A stretch of DNA of 64,000 nucleotides from contig OZ240684.1 of NCBI GenBank assembly GCA_965199175.1, forward strand, positions 1,116,001 to 1,180,000. Reading direction: 5' to 3'. This document shows positions 25,247-34,334 of the stretch, piece after piece. Numbering within the stretch: the first letter of the stretch is position 1; each line of letters starts with the position of its first letter. The DNA is from G963923945 sp965199175 (lineage in GTDB: Bacteria; Pseudomonadota; Alphaproteobacteria; G963923945). The position numbers and the translations under genes are program-made. The notes under the pieces were generated by a model that saw only the letters and a program-made list of their open reading frames with translations, made no database searches and had not been told where the DNA came from.

Positions 25247-26553
25247 TATGGTGTTTCTACGGTTCCGAATACCCGCTTAAAAAGGGTATCAACATGCCTG
25301 GTATGATACCCGGGATCAAAGAGACCCTCTATATCGTCCGGAGATAAATGAGCAGTAATCTCCGGGTCAGCTTTCAATAAGTCCCGGAAATCGCCTTCCC
25401 CATGCCAGGCAGTCATCGCATGACGCTGAACCAGCTGGTAGGCTTCTTCACGGCTCACGCCACTTTGGGTCAAAGCCAGCAAAACACGCTGAGAATTATA
25501 CAGCCCGCCGCCCCGCTCCATATTGGCCTGCATCTTATCGGAATAGACCACCAGATTTTTGATCATATCGGCCAGACGTATGAGCGCAAAATCAAGCGCA
25601 ATCGTCGCATCAGGAGCACAAACACGCTCCACCGAAGAATGGGAAATATCACGCTCATGCCAAAGTGCTACATTTTCCAGAGCCGGTAACAAAGCGGCCC
25701 GGACCAACCGCGCCAAACCGGTTAAATTCTCGCTCAAAACCGGGTTGCGCTTATGCGGCATAGCAGAAGACCCCTTTTGTCCTGAAGAAAAAAATTCTTC
25801 CACTTCGCCAACTTCGCTGCGCTGTAAATGACGAATTTCAGTGGCTAAGCGCTCCACTGAACTGGCAATAACCGCCAGGGTAGCAAAAAAAGCCGCATGA
25901 CGATCCCGGGGGATAACCTGGGTTGAAATCGGTTCAACAGCCAGGCCGAGCTTGTCAGCAACATGGGCTTCAACCGCCGGATCAATATTGGAAAATGTAC
26001 CAACCGCCCCTGAAATGGCACAGGTAGCAATTTCTGTTCGCGCTGTTTGCAAACGTGTGCGTGCGCGTCCAAATTCAGCATAAGCCTGGGCCATTTTGAG
26101 GCCAAAAGTGGTCGGCTCAGCATGAATACCGTGGCTGCGGCCAATACATAACGTATCTTTATGTGCAAAAGCCTGAGCTTTAATCCGGACCATGAGTTCA
26201 TCCAGATCAGCCTCCAGAAGATCAGACGCCCGGCTCAACTGAACCGCCAGACAGGTATCAAGAACATCCGATGACGTCATGCCCTGATGGAGAAAACGTG
26301 CCTGAGGGCCAACATGTTCAGCCACATTGGTCAGAAAGGCGATGACATCATGCCGGGTCTCTTGCTCCAGGCTGGCAATACGGTCAATCTCGAAACGACC
26401 TTTTTCACGGATTTCCCGGGCTGCCGATTCGGGAATAACCCCACATGCAGCCTGAGCATCACAGGCATGAGTCTCAATCTCCAGCCAGATGGTCAGCTTG
26501 GCTTCTTCAGTCCAGAGTGCCGCCATTTCAGGACGGGAATAACGTGGAATCAT
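25246..26553 (-). CDS. purB: adenylosuccinate lyase
   Basis: PurB removes fumarate in two steps of purine synthesis (SAICAR to AICAR, adenylosuccinate to AMP). The 435-residue protein carries the fumarase-superfamily signature GSSAMPHKRNP at 261-271, which contains the catalytic Ser. His69 (TRHDV) and His141 (GRSHGIHAEPTTFG) are in the expected places. Length and start are normal. It stands alone on the minus strand between repeat-bearing spacers. Confidence 0.96.
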   Translation of the reverse strand: MIPRYSRPEMAALWTEEAKLTIWLEIETHACDAQAACGVIPESAAREIREKGRFEIDRIASLEQETRHDVIAFLTNVAEHVGPQARFLHQGMTSSDVLDTCLAVQLSRASDLLEADLDELMVRIKAQAFAHKDTLCIGRSHGIHAEPTTFGLKMAQAYAEFGRARTRLQTARTEIATCAISGAVGTFSNIDPAVEAHVADKLGLAVEPISTQVIPRDRHAAFFATLAVIASSVERLATEIRHLQRSEVGEVEEFFSSGQKGSSAMPHKRNPVLSENLTGLARLVRAALLPALENVALWHERDISHSSVERVCAPDATIALDFALIRLADMIKNLVVYSDKMQANMERGGGLYNSQRVLLALTQSGVSREEAYQLVQRHAMTAWHGEGDFRDLLKADPEITAHLSPDDIEGLFDPGYHTRHVDTLFKRVFGTVETP

Positions 26554-26652
26554 GAAAATACCTTCTCACTTAAAAATGTAAAAAACTAAAAAACAGCCCT
26601 GTTCAGAGGCATTATCACCGGTGAATACATGGATACCGGAATAGTGACAAAT

Positions 26653-26684
26653 ACCCGAATAATCACAGACCCGAATAATCACAG
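26653..26684. repeat. 16-bp tandem repeat between purB and radC
   Basis: The unit acccgaataatcacag occurs twice exactly at 26653-26668 and 26669-26684. A weaker related copy (taccggaatagtgaca) precedes it. Confidence 0.85.
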
Positions 26685-26691
26685 ACCCGCT

Positions 26692-27372
26692 TCAAAAGAG
26701 GCCCTGGCTGCGTAAGCTGATATGGCCACTACAGGCAATGATCAGATGATCCTCAACTGTGATCCCCAAACGTTCAGCCGCATCAACAATGTGACGGGTC
26801 ATGGCGATATCCCCATCTGACGGATTGGGATCACCGCTTGGGTGGTTATGCACCAGGATGATCCCGCAAGCCCCCAGATCCAGTGCTCTCTTGATGACTT
26901 CACGGACATAAACCGGGGTGTGATCAACGGTTCCCTGCTGCTGCACTTCATCAGCAATCAGATGGCTTTTACGATCAAGGAAAAGAAGGCGGAATTGCTC
27001 CACCCCGGCATCAGCCATGGTGGTCCGGCAATAGGTGATCAAAGCCTCCTGAGAGTCAATGAGCGGCCTGTCAATCAATCGCTCTTTGGTTAAACGAGCC
27101 GCCGTATCACGCAAGACCCGAAAAAGAACCAGAGTCTGCCAGTTGACCTTCTCAAAATCAGTCAGCTGCTCAGGAGACGCAGCTAAAACAGCGGCTAAGG
27201 AACCAAAACGCTTCATCAGATGCTTGGCCAGCGGTTTCACATCAATGCGGGGGATGGTGTAAAATAAAATCAGCTCAAGCAACTCATAATCGGGAAGCCC
27301 GCCGATACTCCCGGAGAAAAAGCGTTCCCGCAACCGCTGACGGTGACCATGATAATGAGGTTGAGCACACAT
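26692..27372 (-). CDS. radC: RadC family JAB/MPN-domain protein
   Basis: A 226-residue RadC protein. The C-terminal domain has the metalloprotease-like JAMM motif HNHPSGDPNPSDGD (H175, H177, D188). The N-terminal part has helix-hairpin-helix-like sequence (LPDYELLELILFYTIPR then LAKHLMKRFGS). Although named for DNA repair, the role of RadC is not firmly known. The map-radC order on one strand, with sfsA upstream, is a conserved alphaproteobacterial cluster. Confidence 0.92.
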   Translation of the reverse strand: MCAQPHYHGHRQRLRERFFSGSIGGLPDYELLELILFYTIPRIDVKPLAKHLMKRFGSLAAVLAASPEQLTDFEKVNWQTLVLFRVLRDTAARLTKERLIDRPLIDSQEALITYCRTTMADAGVEQFRLLFLDRKSHLIADEVQQQGTVDHTPVYVREVIKRALDLGACGIILVHNHPSGDPNPSDGDIAMTRHIVDAAERLGITVEDHLIIACSGHISLRSQGLF

Positions 27373-27436
27373 AACGGCGGCTAATGCTGTGGCTGATCAC
27401 CGCATTCAAACCAGCATCCGGGAATCGGTTTGAACA

Positions 27437-27490
27437 GATCTTCTGTGTAAACATGATCTTCTGTGCAAACATGATCACCGCAAACATCAT
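27437..27490. repeat. 18-bp tandem repeat, three copies
   Basis: The unit gatcttctgtgtaaacat occurs at 27437-27454 and 27455-27472 (one mismatch), with a diverged third copy at 27473-27490. Confidence 0.9.
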
Positions 27491-27512
27491 TGCCGGGATG
27501 CCCGGCACTCCA

Positions 27513-27557
27513 TTTCCGGACTGCCCATTTCCGGACTGCCCCTTTCCGGACAGTCTG
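27513..27557. repeat. 15-bp tandem repeat, three copies
   Basis: The unit tttccggactgccca occurs at 27513-27527, 27528-27542 (one mismatch) and degenerately at 27543-27557, just 22 bp from a different 18-bp repeat. Confidence 0.92.
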
Positions 27558-27734
27558 TTCGCAAATAATGCGTTCCCGGCCGGTCAATCCCCGACGGTGA
27601 CCAGAAGAATACTCCGCAAAACAGATCACATTATCACACCCAAAACGCATGTTATCAACCATACCATATCGTCATCATCAGCATCGCAAAGCCCGGATAA
27701 CTGCGTACCATGCTGAGGTGAGGTGGCCTTCACA

Positions 27735-28607
27735 TCATGAAGAAGGATCAGAGGATTGATGGGTGCCCGAAACAGGGTTTTTGGGCAATGTTTCCGGCGA
27801 CCCTTTCGATAACTTTGGCGATGAGCCTTCTGGTGACAATGTAAAAATATCGCATCCGTCTTCGGTCACACCAACAGAATGCTCAAACTGGGCCGAAAGG
27901 GAGCGGTCACGGGTCACCGCTGTCCAGCCATCTTCGAGAATTTTGACCTCTTTACGTCCGGCATTCACCATCGGTTCAATCGTAAAGAACATACCAGCAG
28001 CCAGTTTCAGCCCTTCGCCGGGCCGTCCATAATGCAAAACGCTGGGCTGATCATGAAACAGACGACCCAGACCATGACCGCAAAAATCCTCAACCACTGA
28101 GTAACCTTGGGCTTCAACATAGTTCTGAATGGCATACCCAATATCCCCCAGGGTCGCATCCGGCCGGACAACCCCGATACCGCGCATCAAAGCCTCATAG
28201 GTTGTATCAATCAATTTTTGCGCTTTGCGACCAATTTTACCAACCGCATACATGCGGCTGGAATCCCCATGCCATCCATCGAGGATAGTTGTGACATCAA
28301 TATTGATGATATCCCCTTCAGCCAGAATTTTATCGCCGGGAATACCGTGACAAACCACATGATTGACCGATGTACAAATGGATTTAGGAAAACCACGATA
28401 ATTCAGAGGTGCCGGAACCGCCCCATGATCACGCTGAAATTCAGCACAGAGGCGATCCAATCTGTCAGTGCTCACCCCCGGACAAACATGGGGCGTGATA
28501 AAATCCAGACACGCAGCAGCCAGACGGCCAGCCGCCCGCATGGCCGAAAAATCTTCCGGGCCGTGAATCGGAACAAATACATCATGCTTGGCAGATACTG
28601 ATAACAC
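27735..28607 (-). CDS. map: type I methionine aminopeptidase
   Basis: MetAP removes the initiator methionine from new proteins. The metal ligands are visible: Asp in INIDVTTILDGWHGD (two Asp), His in CGHGLGRLFHDQP, Glu in FTIEPMVN and Glu in SAQFEHSVGVT. The protein is 290 residues. About 30 Ser/Pro-rich residues after TEDGCDIFTLSPEG are an unusual C-terminal tail. The start is GTG at 28607 with GGAG 8 bases upstream. sfsA lies upstream and radC downstream on the same strand. Confidence 0.95.
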   Translation of the reverse strand: MLSVSAKHDVFVPIHGPEDFSAMRAAGRLAAACLDFITPHVCPGVSTDRLDRLCAEFQRDHGAVPAPLNYRGFPKSICTSVNHVVCHGIPGDKILAEGDIINIDVTTILDGWHGDSSRMYAVGKIGRKAQKLIDTTYEALMRGIGVVRPDATLGDIGYAIQNYVEAQGYSVVEDFCGHGLGRLFHDQPSVLHYGRPGEGLKLAAGMFFTIEPMVNAGRKEVKILEDGWTAVTRDRSLSAQFEHSVGVTEDGCDIFTLSPEGSSPKLSKGSPETLPKNPVSGTHQSSDPSS

Positions 28608-28758
28608 TGAGGTCTCCTTCTATTGACCCGTTCAACCCATGCCGGCGACTCACAGGCCAGATACTTCCCGTCAGGCATTTCCGATCAGCTATGTCAGGCC
28701 AGCCAGGTCGGGTCAAATACAGCATGTCCGGCATGGCCAAAACCCATCATGACCGAAA

Positions 28759-28815
28759 ATCACAGAGTAAAAAATTCACACAAAAATTCACAAAACAGAA
28801 ATTCACACAACAGAA
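28759..28815. repeat. degenerate short repeat between map and sfsA
   Basis: The word aaattcacacaa(a/c) recurs about every 16 bp from 28769 to 28812 (aaaaattcacac, aaaattcacaaaacag, aaattcacacaacag), ending at the sfsA stop region. Confidence 0.65.
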
Positions 28816-29531
28816 ACGTATTCTTCCACCGGTATAGGCCGGTCTAATGTCACTCCAGTCGGCGTAACATGGCAAGCATAACACAGGATTTGCACCCCCT
28901 GTCCATGCGCATCAGCACTCGCACGAGCATATTGGGGATCAATATCACCAGCAATTCTAAAACGGCTGCAATCACTGCGCTGAACCAGATAAAGGATTGC
29001 TGCCTGATGACCATGCCCGATAAGACCAGCCAATGCCCTGAGATGCCTGGCCCCACGTTGGGTCACCGCATCAGGAAATTCCGCCAGACCATCGGACCCG
29101 TCATCACGGCGTAACGTAACACTCTTTACTTCGAGAAAACAGCATCGGCCAGCCGGGTCACGCAACCGGAAATCAAGACGGGATCGACCCTCAACCGCCA
29201 CCTCAGAACAGCAATCATGATAATGCGCCAATTCTGTGATACGCTCCAGATTCAATGCCTCCTCAACCAGAGCATTGGCCCGGCCAGTATGAACGCCAAC
29301 CAAAGATCCCCGATGATCTTCAATCAATTCCAAACTGTAAGCCAACTTACGTTTGGGATTATCCGAAAGAGATACCCAGACCCCTGATCCTGGTTCAGCC
29401 AAACCCATCATCGAACCAGGATTAGGACAATGGGCGGTGATTATCGAACCATCCTGCAACCGGATATCGGCCAGAAATCGCTTATAACGGCGCAATAAAA
29501 CGCCATATTTTAACGGAGAGTCAAAACGCAT
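28803..29531 (-). CDS. sfsA: SfsA family protein
   Basis: SfsA (about 242 residues) was named for stimulating maltose fermentation in E. coli and has a nuclease-like fold; its role is unsettled. Family hallmarks are the N-terminal RYKRFLADI, the middle block CPNPGSMMGL, and the predicted active-site strand SRLDFRLRD...CFLEVKSVTL. The ATG at 29531 (MRFDSPLKYG) is chosen over two upstream GTG codons, matching family starts. It heads the sfsA-map-radC cluster. Confidence 0.93.
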   Translation of the reverse strand: MRFDSPLKYGVLLRRYKRFLADIRLQDGSIITAHCPNPGSMMGLAEPGSGVWVSLSDNPKRKLAYSLELIEDHRGSLVGVHTGRANALVEEALNLERITELAHYHDCCSEVAVEGRSRLDFRLRDPAGRCCFLEVKSVTLRRDDGSDGLAEFPDAVTQRGARHLRALAGLIGHGHQAAILYLVQRSDCSRFRIAGDIDPQYARASADAHGQGVQILCYACHVTPTGVTLDRPIPVEEYVSVV

Positions 29532-29793
29532 CACCACACTGTTTTTTCAGATCCATCTTTTCAGATCCATACTGTTTATATCCATATTTTATATTCACAC
29601 TGTTTTTTCAGATATCGGCCCCGGATATCTATGTTCTGTATCCATGTTTCGTATCCATCGAACGTAAGCAGATTGATAGATGAGTACTATCAATCAACCA
29701 GAACGTATCCGCATGTCCATTTTCCTGTAGCACACCCCCATACAGGAACGAATATCTTTAGGCTTTTGCCTCATAGATGTCTAAACTGCCGCT

Positions 29794-30597
29794 ATGATCA
29801 ATCATACGCAATCCCCCCCAACCGCCGCCGTGATCATCATCGGCAATGAGATTCTCTGTGGTCGGACCCAGGATGCCAATCTCTCTTATACCGCTCAGGC
29901 TTTAACCAGGCAGGGGATCCATCTCTCTCATGCATCGATTCTACGTGACGATATTGATATCGTTGCTCAGGAGATCAACCGGCTGCGGGTCGGGGTGACG
30001 TACCTGTTTACCACCGGCGGCATCGGCCCGACCCATGACGATATCACCGCACAAGCGGTTGCCAAGGCGTTCGGGCTTGCTATCGAACGACATCCTGATG
30101 CGGTCATGCGCCTGCGGGATCATTACGGTAAGGACAACCTCAATGAAGCCCGTCTGTCCATGGCTGATATGCCGGCCGGAGCCGAACTCATCGATAATCC
30201 AGTGAGCCGGTCTCCGGGCTTTCGGGTCGAAAATGTCTATGTTCTGGCTGGCGTGCCTTTGATTATGCAAGCAATGCTGGATGGCCTGTTGCCGCATCTG
30301 ACCGGCGGTCCGGCAATGATATCACGAACCCTGAGCACTTTTCTGGCTGAAGGAGATCTTGCCGATGATTTGCGAACAATCCAGGAGCATTACCCGGATA
30401 TTGATATCGGCAGTTATCCCTATTTCCGCCGCCATCGTTTTGGTGTAAGCATCGTTTTGCGGAGTTGTGATACCAACCGCCTGGAACAATGTAGCGCGGC
30501 GGTGCGTCTTGTGATTGAGGATCTGGAGCAAACAACCCATCATGAAACCCCGACACGCTCTGACTATAAAACCGATGAATCAACAGAAAACCGATGA
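29794..30597 (+). CDS. MoCF (molybdopterin-binding) domain protein, CinA N-terminal type
   Basis: A 267-residue stand-alone MoCF domain related to the N-terminal half of CinA; the C-terminal nicotinamide-nucleotide amidase half is absent. Key blocks are IIIGNEILCGRTQDANL near the start, the TTGGIGPTHDDIT loop and the GFRVENVYVLAGVP motif. The function of such stand-alone proteins is uncertain, and competence/damage annotation is only by name. The last codons are made from a 19-bp tandem duplication that includes the stop codon. Confidence 0.87.
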   Translation: MINHTQSPPTAAVIIIGNEILCGRTQDANLSYTAQALTRQGIHLSHASILRDDIDIVAQEINRLRVGVTYLFTTGGIGPTHDDITAQAVAKAFGLAIERHPDAVMRLRDHYGKDNLNEARLSMADMPAGAELIDNPVSRSPGFRVENVYVLAGVPLIMQAMLDGLLPHLTGGPAMISRTLSTFLAEGDLADDLRTIQEHYPDIDIGSYPYFRRHRFGVSIVLRSCDTNRLEQCSAAVRLVIEDLEQTTHHETPTRSDYKTDESTENR

Positions 30598-30605
30598 ATC
30601 AATAG
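30568..30605. repeat. 19-bp tandem repeat spanning a stop codon
   Basis: The unit aaaaccgatgaatcaacag occurs at 30568-30586 and, with one mismatch, at 30587-30605. The stop codon of the MoCF-domain gene (30595-30597) lies in the second copy; the first copy reads through in another phase. Confidence 0.9.
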
Positions 30606-30731
30606 AAAACTAAAAGTAAATCTCTGTATTTTATAATATTTTTGAATATTGATACTTTAATCGATTGCTGATTGATCAATACAGTATAAATAAATTTATA
30701 TTTTCTCTTATTATTTATTGATGTTACTTCC

Positions 30732-30947
30732 ATGTCTTTTTACGATGCCGACCCTGCTCGTTTTGTTGTATTGATCATTTTATTGTTTTTGTTGGCTTCC
30801 GGTGTCTGGAGATCACACCAGAATGGCCGACACTTGTTGCGCAATGCCTTGATCTGGATTGCGTTATTCGTGTTGATTGGCAGCCTCTATAAAGCGTTTA
30901 ACCCATTGGCTGATGTTGATTTATCCGGTCCCTGGCGTGATGTTTAA
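30732..30947 (+). CDS. small two-helix membrane protein
   Basis: A 71-residue frame with ATG at 30732. Two hydrophobic helices (about 11-24 and 38-55) flank a short basic loop (WRSHQNGRHLLRNALIW). This resembles the N-terminal membrane anchor of alphaproteobacterial TIGR02281-type retropepsin-like proteases, but the protease domain is absent: the frame ends at 30947 and a tRNA gene begins 62 bp later. It may be a truncated protease gene or an independent small protein. The composition argues that it is real, but the function is unknown. Confidence 0.6.
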   Translation: MSFYDADPARFVVLIILLFLLASGVWRSHQNGRHLLRNALIWIALFVLIGSLYKAFNPLADVDLSGPWRDV

Positions 30948-31009
30948 ACACAGTTTCTGAGCATATGAGTTTCTGAGCATGTGATTGGTAAACATATTTT
31001 CAAAATGAT

Positions 31010-31097
31010 GCGGACGTGGTGGAATTGGTAGACACGAGGGACTTAAAATCCCTTGCCTGATCAAGGCGTGCGGGTTCAAGTCCCGCCGTCCGCACCA
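31010..31097 (+). tRNA. tRNA-Leu (anticodon TAA)
   Basis: An 88-nt class II tRNA with encoded CCA. The acceptor pairs GCGGACG with CGTCCGC, and the discriminator is A. The anticodon loop CTTAAAA gives anticodon TAA, reading UUA/UUG. A long variable arm (about 15 nt) and the T-arm GGGTTCAAGTCCC are clear. Confidence 0.97.
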
Positions 31098-31237
31098 AAG
31101 AACTTTCGGGTAGCCCAAAATAAATGGTCATAACAAAATAAATGGTCATAAAATGAGGAAAAAAATCAGGCTATCCTCTTATTCTGGCTGGGGGTATGTT
31201 CTGGCCTGAAGAGACGTTATGAAAGATATGGTAAGAT

Positions 31238-31288
31238 GAAAGACAGGATGGAATGAAAGACAGGATGGAATGAAAGACAGGATGGAAT
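31238..31288. repeat. 17-bp tandem repeat, three perfect copies
   Basis: The unit gaaagacaggatggaat occurs at 31238-31254, 31255-31271 and 31272-31288 without mismatch, with partial copies at both ends. It lies between tRNA-Leu and tig. Farther left, about 31116-31149, the word aaaataaatggtcata is also duplicated. Confidence 0.95.
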
Positions 31289-31366
31289 GAAAGATTAAGA
31301 TGAACACGCAAGACCCAATGAAAAAACGATTACTATTCTGGTTTTGATATTCAGGTTGTTACGCAT

Positions 31367-33001
31367 ATGGATGTTACGGAAATTCACGCAGAAGGGTTTG
31401 CCCGGGAACTCAAAGTTGTTGTCCCGGCTGCCGATATTGAGGAAGCATTACAAAAGCGGCTGCATAAAATGGCTGCCAGCGTCAAGATTCCCGGTTTTCG
31501 GCCTGGTAAGGTGCCTTTGCCCCTTTTAAAGAAGCGGTATGCCCCCTCAGTGATGGGGGAAATTCTGGAAAATGCCGTGAATATGAATTCGCGCCGCGCC
31601 CTTGACGAGCGTGCGCTGCGCCCGGTTGGGAAACCCGATATTGAGATTACTGATTATGAGGAAGGCAAGGATCTTTCTTTCACAATCTCTCTGGAATTAT
31701 TCCCTGAGATACCGGAATTTGACCTGCGCTCTTTGCAATTAACCCGCTATATTATTGCGGTCGATGATGACCGCCTGGACAAGGCACTGGCAGATATTGC
31801 CGAACGTCATGAGCGGTTTCGGCCACTACCCAAACCGCGTAAAGCCAGGAAAGACGACCTGGTCATTTTTGATTTTGTTGGTTCGATTGATGGTCAGCCC
31901 TTTGAGGGAGGGTCTGGTCAGGATGAACGGGTGGTTCTGGGTTCGGGGCGTTATATCAAAGGATATGAGGATCAGATGATCGGCTGCCAGGCCGGTAAGA
32001 AAGCCCGTGTTGACGTGACGTTTCCTGACGATTACCGGGATTCCAAACTGGCAGGTCAGCAGGCCTCCTTTGCCCTTGATATCAAGGAGATTCAGGAACC
32101 TGAGCCGGTTTGTGTTGATGAACGGCTCGCAAAAGAGCTGGGGCACGAAAATCTCGAATCCTTGCGGGTGGTCTTACGCGAAAATATGGCCCGTGAATTT
32201 GATCATCTTTCCCGGGCACGCCTGCGCCGTGATATGCATGATGCTTTGCTGGTTTTTGGTGAATTTGACCTCCCGCCCCGCCTGGTTGAAACTGAATTAA
32301 CCCGGCTTTGGGACGAATCAGATTCTCAGCAACACCAGGATTCCACGGATACAAATTCCCCGGATAAGGGGGATACACAAAAAGAAGCCGATCGCGCCAG
32401 GGCGCGTATTGCCGTTGAGCGCCGGATCCGCCTGAGCCTGATGTTGGCTGAAATTGGTCGCAAAAATGCCTTATCAGTCGGCCAGCAGGAAATCAGACGG
32501 GCCATGGAAAACCAGGCCCGGCGCTATCCTGGCCAGGAAGAGCTCTTTATGAATCACGTCCAAAATCACCCTCAGATGCTTGAGAAAATCAGGGAAGAAG
32601 CCTATGAGGATAAGGTGGTCGATTTCATTTTGGAAATGGCCAATATATCCGAGCAAGAAGCCCCTCTGGAGCATTTGATTGATGCTGAGCGTGAGGAGGC
32701 GGGACCACAACCGGCTTCCGATACCGCCACATCAGCGAAAGGCAAAAAAGATCCCCCGGTTAAGGGAGATCGCCGGAAAGGTTCGCGGAAAGAGGCTCAG
32801 AAAAAAGAAGCGACAATGCCCCGAAAAAAAGAAAATATATCCTCTTTTGAACAAGAATCTGATTCCCAGGCCGATATTCTCTCAGAAAACCTCAGCGCTG
32901 CTTTGACAACCAGCCAGTCAGACAATAGTGACCTGTCAGACGGTAGTGACCAATCAGACAATAACCACAAAAAAACAGCCCGGAAGAAAGATTCTGCGTA
33001 A
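31367..33001 (+). CDS. tig: trigger factor with extended charged C-terminal tail
   Basis: A ribosome-associated chaperone and prolyl isomerase. The ribosome-docking signature GFRPGKVPLPL is at 43-53. The FKBP-like domain spans about 160-245 (DDLVIFDFVGSIDGQPFEGG, LGSGRYIKGYEDQMIG). The chaperone domain follows, with a hydrophilic insertion around 320-345. The protein is 544 residues; typical trigger factors have about 430-450. The excess is a low-complexity tail from about 446, first Lys/Arg-rich and then Ser/Asp-rich. The tail is in frame without interruption. clpP, clpX and lon follow in the usual order. Confidence 0.95.
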   Translation: MDVTEIHAEGFARELKVVVPAADIEEALQKRLHKMAASVKIPGFRPGKVPLPLLKKRYAPSVMGEILENAVNMNSRRALDERALRPVGKPDIEITDYEEGKDLSFTISLELFPEIPEFDLRSLQLTRYIIAVDDDRLDKALADIAERHERFRPLPKPRKARKDDLVIFDFVGSIDGQPFEGGSGQDERVVLGSGRYIKGYEDQMIGCQAGKKARVDVTFPDDYRDSKLAGQQASFALDIKEIQEPEPVCVDERLAKELGHENLESLRVVLRENMAREFDHLSRARLRRDMHDALLVFGEFDLPPRLVETELTRLWDESDSQQHQDSTDTNSPDKGDTQKEADRARARIAVERRIRLSLMLAEIGRKNALSVGQQEIRRAMENQARRYPGQEELFMNHVQNHPQMLEKIREEAYEDKVVDFILEMANISEQEAPLEHLIDAEREEAGPQPASDTATSAKGKKDPPVKGDRRKGSRKEAQKKEATMPRKKENISSFEQESDSQADILSENLSAALTTSQSDNSDLSDGSDQSDNNHKKTARKKDSA

Positions 33002-33166
33002 AAAAAACCTGAGAAAAATTCTTGAAGGAGCAAATTCTTAAAAGTTGAATTCTTAAAAAGTGACTCTTCATTCAGTCAATGATCGATCCAGGACCAGGTA
33101 TCTTTTCGCTTTGGGTGCCTTTGTCTGGTTTTACACCCTATTCACATAATTTTACAGGAAATCTCA

Positions 33167-33820
33167 ATGAATGCCCTTATCCCGATGGTTGTTGAGCACA
33201 GCAACCGTGGTGAACGTGCTTATGATATTTATTCCCGTCTTCTCAAGGAAAGAATCATTTTTCTGACCGGTGGGGTTGGGGATGAAGTGGCCAGTTTAGT
33301 CAGTGCCCAGCTGCTTTATCTGGAATCCGAGAACCCGAAAAAAGATATTTCATTTTATATCAATTCTCCCGGCGGGATGGTTACCTCTGGTTTGGCTATT
33401 TATGACACCATGCGTTACATTCGCCCGGATGTCAGCACGGTCTGTATCGGTCAGGCAGCATCTATGGGGTCATTATTATTGGCTGCTGGCGCACCGGGGA
33501 AACGCTATTGCCTGCCTCATGCCAGGGTGATGGTTCACCAGCCTTCCGGTGGTGTGCAGGGTCAGGCGAGCGATATTGAAATCCATGCCAGAGAAATTCT
33601 GGCGACCCGGGCCCGTCTCAATCAACTCTATGTGGAGCATACCGGACGGTCTTTAGAAGAAATTGAAAAAGCAGTCGAGCGTGACACCTTTATGTCGGCT
33701 GAAGATGCTTTGGCTTTTGGCATTGTTGATGAAGTGGTCGATCAACGTCCGCTAGCCGGGGATGCGATCGATTCCAGCAGCAATACCAATGATGCTCAGG
33801 ATCCGGAGAGTAAAAAATAA
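33167..33820 (+). CDS. clpP: ATP-dependent Clp protease proteolytic subunit
   Basis: A serine peptidase that degrades proteins unfolded by ClpX or ClpA. The 217-residue protein carries the catalytic triad Ser99 (GQAASMGS), His124 (RVMVHQPSGG) and Asp173 (ERDTFMS). The start ATG has AGGAAA upstream. The C-terminal 20 residues after VDEVVDQRP are a variable Ser/Asn-rich tail. It lies between tig and clpX, a conserved order. Confidence 0.97.
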   Translation: MNALIPMVVEHSNRGERAYDIYSRLLKERIIFLTGGVGDEVASLVSAQLLYLESENPKKDISFYINSPGGMVTSGLAIYDTMRYIRPDVSTVCIGQAASMGSLLLAAGAPGKRYCLPHARVMVHQPSGGVQGQASDIEIHAREILATRARLNQLYVEHTGRSLEEIEKAVERDTFMSAEDALAFGIVDEVVDQRPLAGDAIDSSSNTNDAQDPESKK

Positions 33821-33842
33821 AATACCCGCGATATCAACTTAA

Positions 33843-33867
33843 GGGGACAGCTTCAGGGGAAGTCCCC
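33843..33867 (+). terminator. possible transcription terminator or processing hairpin after clpP
   Basis: The arms GGGGAC (33843-33848) and GTCCCC (33862-33867) pair, and an inner CTTC/GAAG pair can extend the structure. No T-tract follows, so factor-independent termination is doubtful. Confidence 0.35.
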
Positions 33868-34011
33868 GTCACCCATTTCGATATGGTCACTCCGGGTCAG
33901 TGCTCTTCACCGGCCCGGAAATTGCTTAAAAAAATTGCCTGGTATCTGAGCGATGATACGGTGATAATACAGTACGGTATCATCCATCGATGACCAGATA
34001 GTGTTTGGGTA

Positions 34012-34051
34012 ATATAAGCTGGTGATATAAAATATAAGTTGGTGATATAAA
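34012..34051. repeat. 20-bp tandem repeat
   Basis: The unit atataagctggtgatataaa occurs at 34012-34031 and, with one mismatch, at 34032-34051. Confidence 0.88.
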
Positions 34052-34283
34052 ACAGTATCGGTAACATGTCAGGATGATACGTTACGTATAATGTTATTGG
34101 TACGCATGATGTTATTGGTAAGTGTTTGTACATATCACCAATTCGCCATTGAGCATAATGGCTGTTTGGGGCAAGATAGCGGGTTATAAAAAACAGGCAG
34201 GTTACAGGCCGGTTATAAGAAGCGGGTTATAAAAAATGAGAGTGATTGTCTGGCTTGTTCCTGCTCATACTGGATACAGCCTT

Positions 34284-34317
34284 TTTAAGAAGATGCCTCG
34301 TTTAAGAAGATGACTCG
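34284..34317. repeat. 17-bp tandem repeat just upstream of clpX
   Basis: The unit tttaagaagatgcctcg occurs at 34284-34300 and 34301-34317 with one mismatch, ending about 17 bp before the clpX ATG. Confidence 0.85.
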
Positions 34318-34334
34318 GTGAGAGGTTCCCGGAT

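Larger units (their letters stand above)
27373..27734. other. gene-free, repeat-rich spacer between map and radC
   Basis: This is 362 bp inside an otherwise compact conserved cluster, containing two separate tandem repeats (27437-27490 and 27513-27557). No gene is visible. Confidence 0.6.
33821..34334. other. gene-free spacer between clpP and clpX
   Basis: This is 514 bp, unusually long for this pair. It has a hairpin at 33843-33867 (GGGGAC/GTCCCC) soon after the clpP stop, a second inverted repeat at 33952-33984 (GATGATAC/GTATCATC), the 20-bp duplication at 34012-34051, doubled words at about 34085-34118 (atgttattggta) and 34180-34236 (gggttataa), and a 17-bp duplication at 34284-34317. A clpX promoter must be here but none is convincing. 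Confidence 0.6.

Noticed and set aside
31238..31288. CRISPR array
   Set aside because: Units are directly adjacent without spacers, too short, and differ between loci. No cas genes are present.
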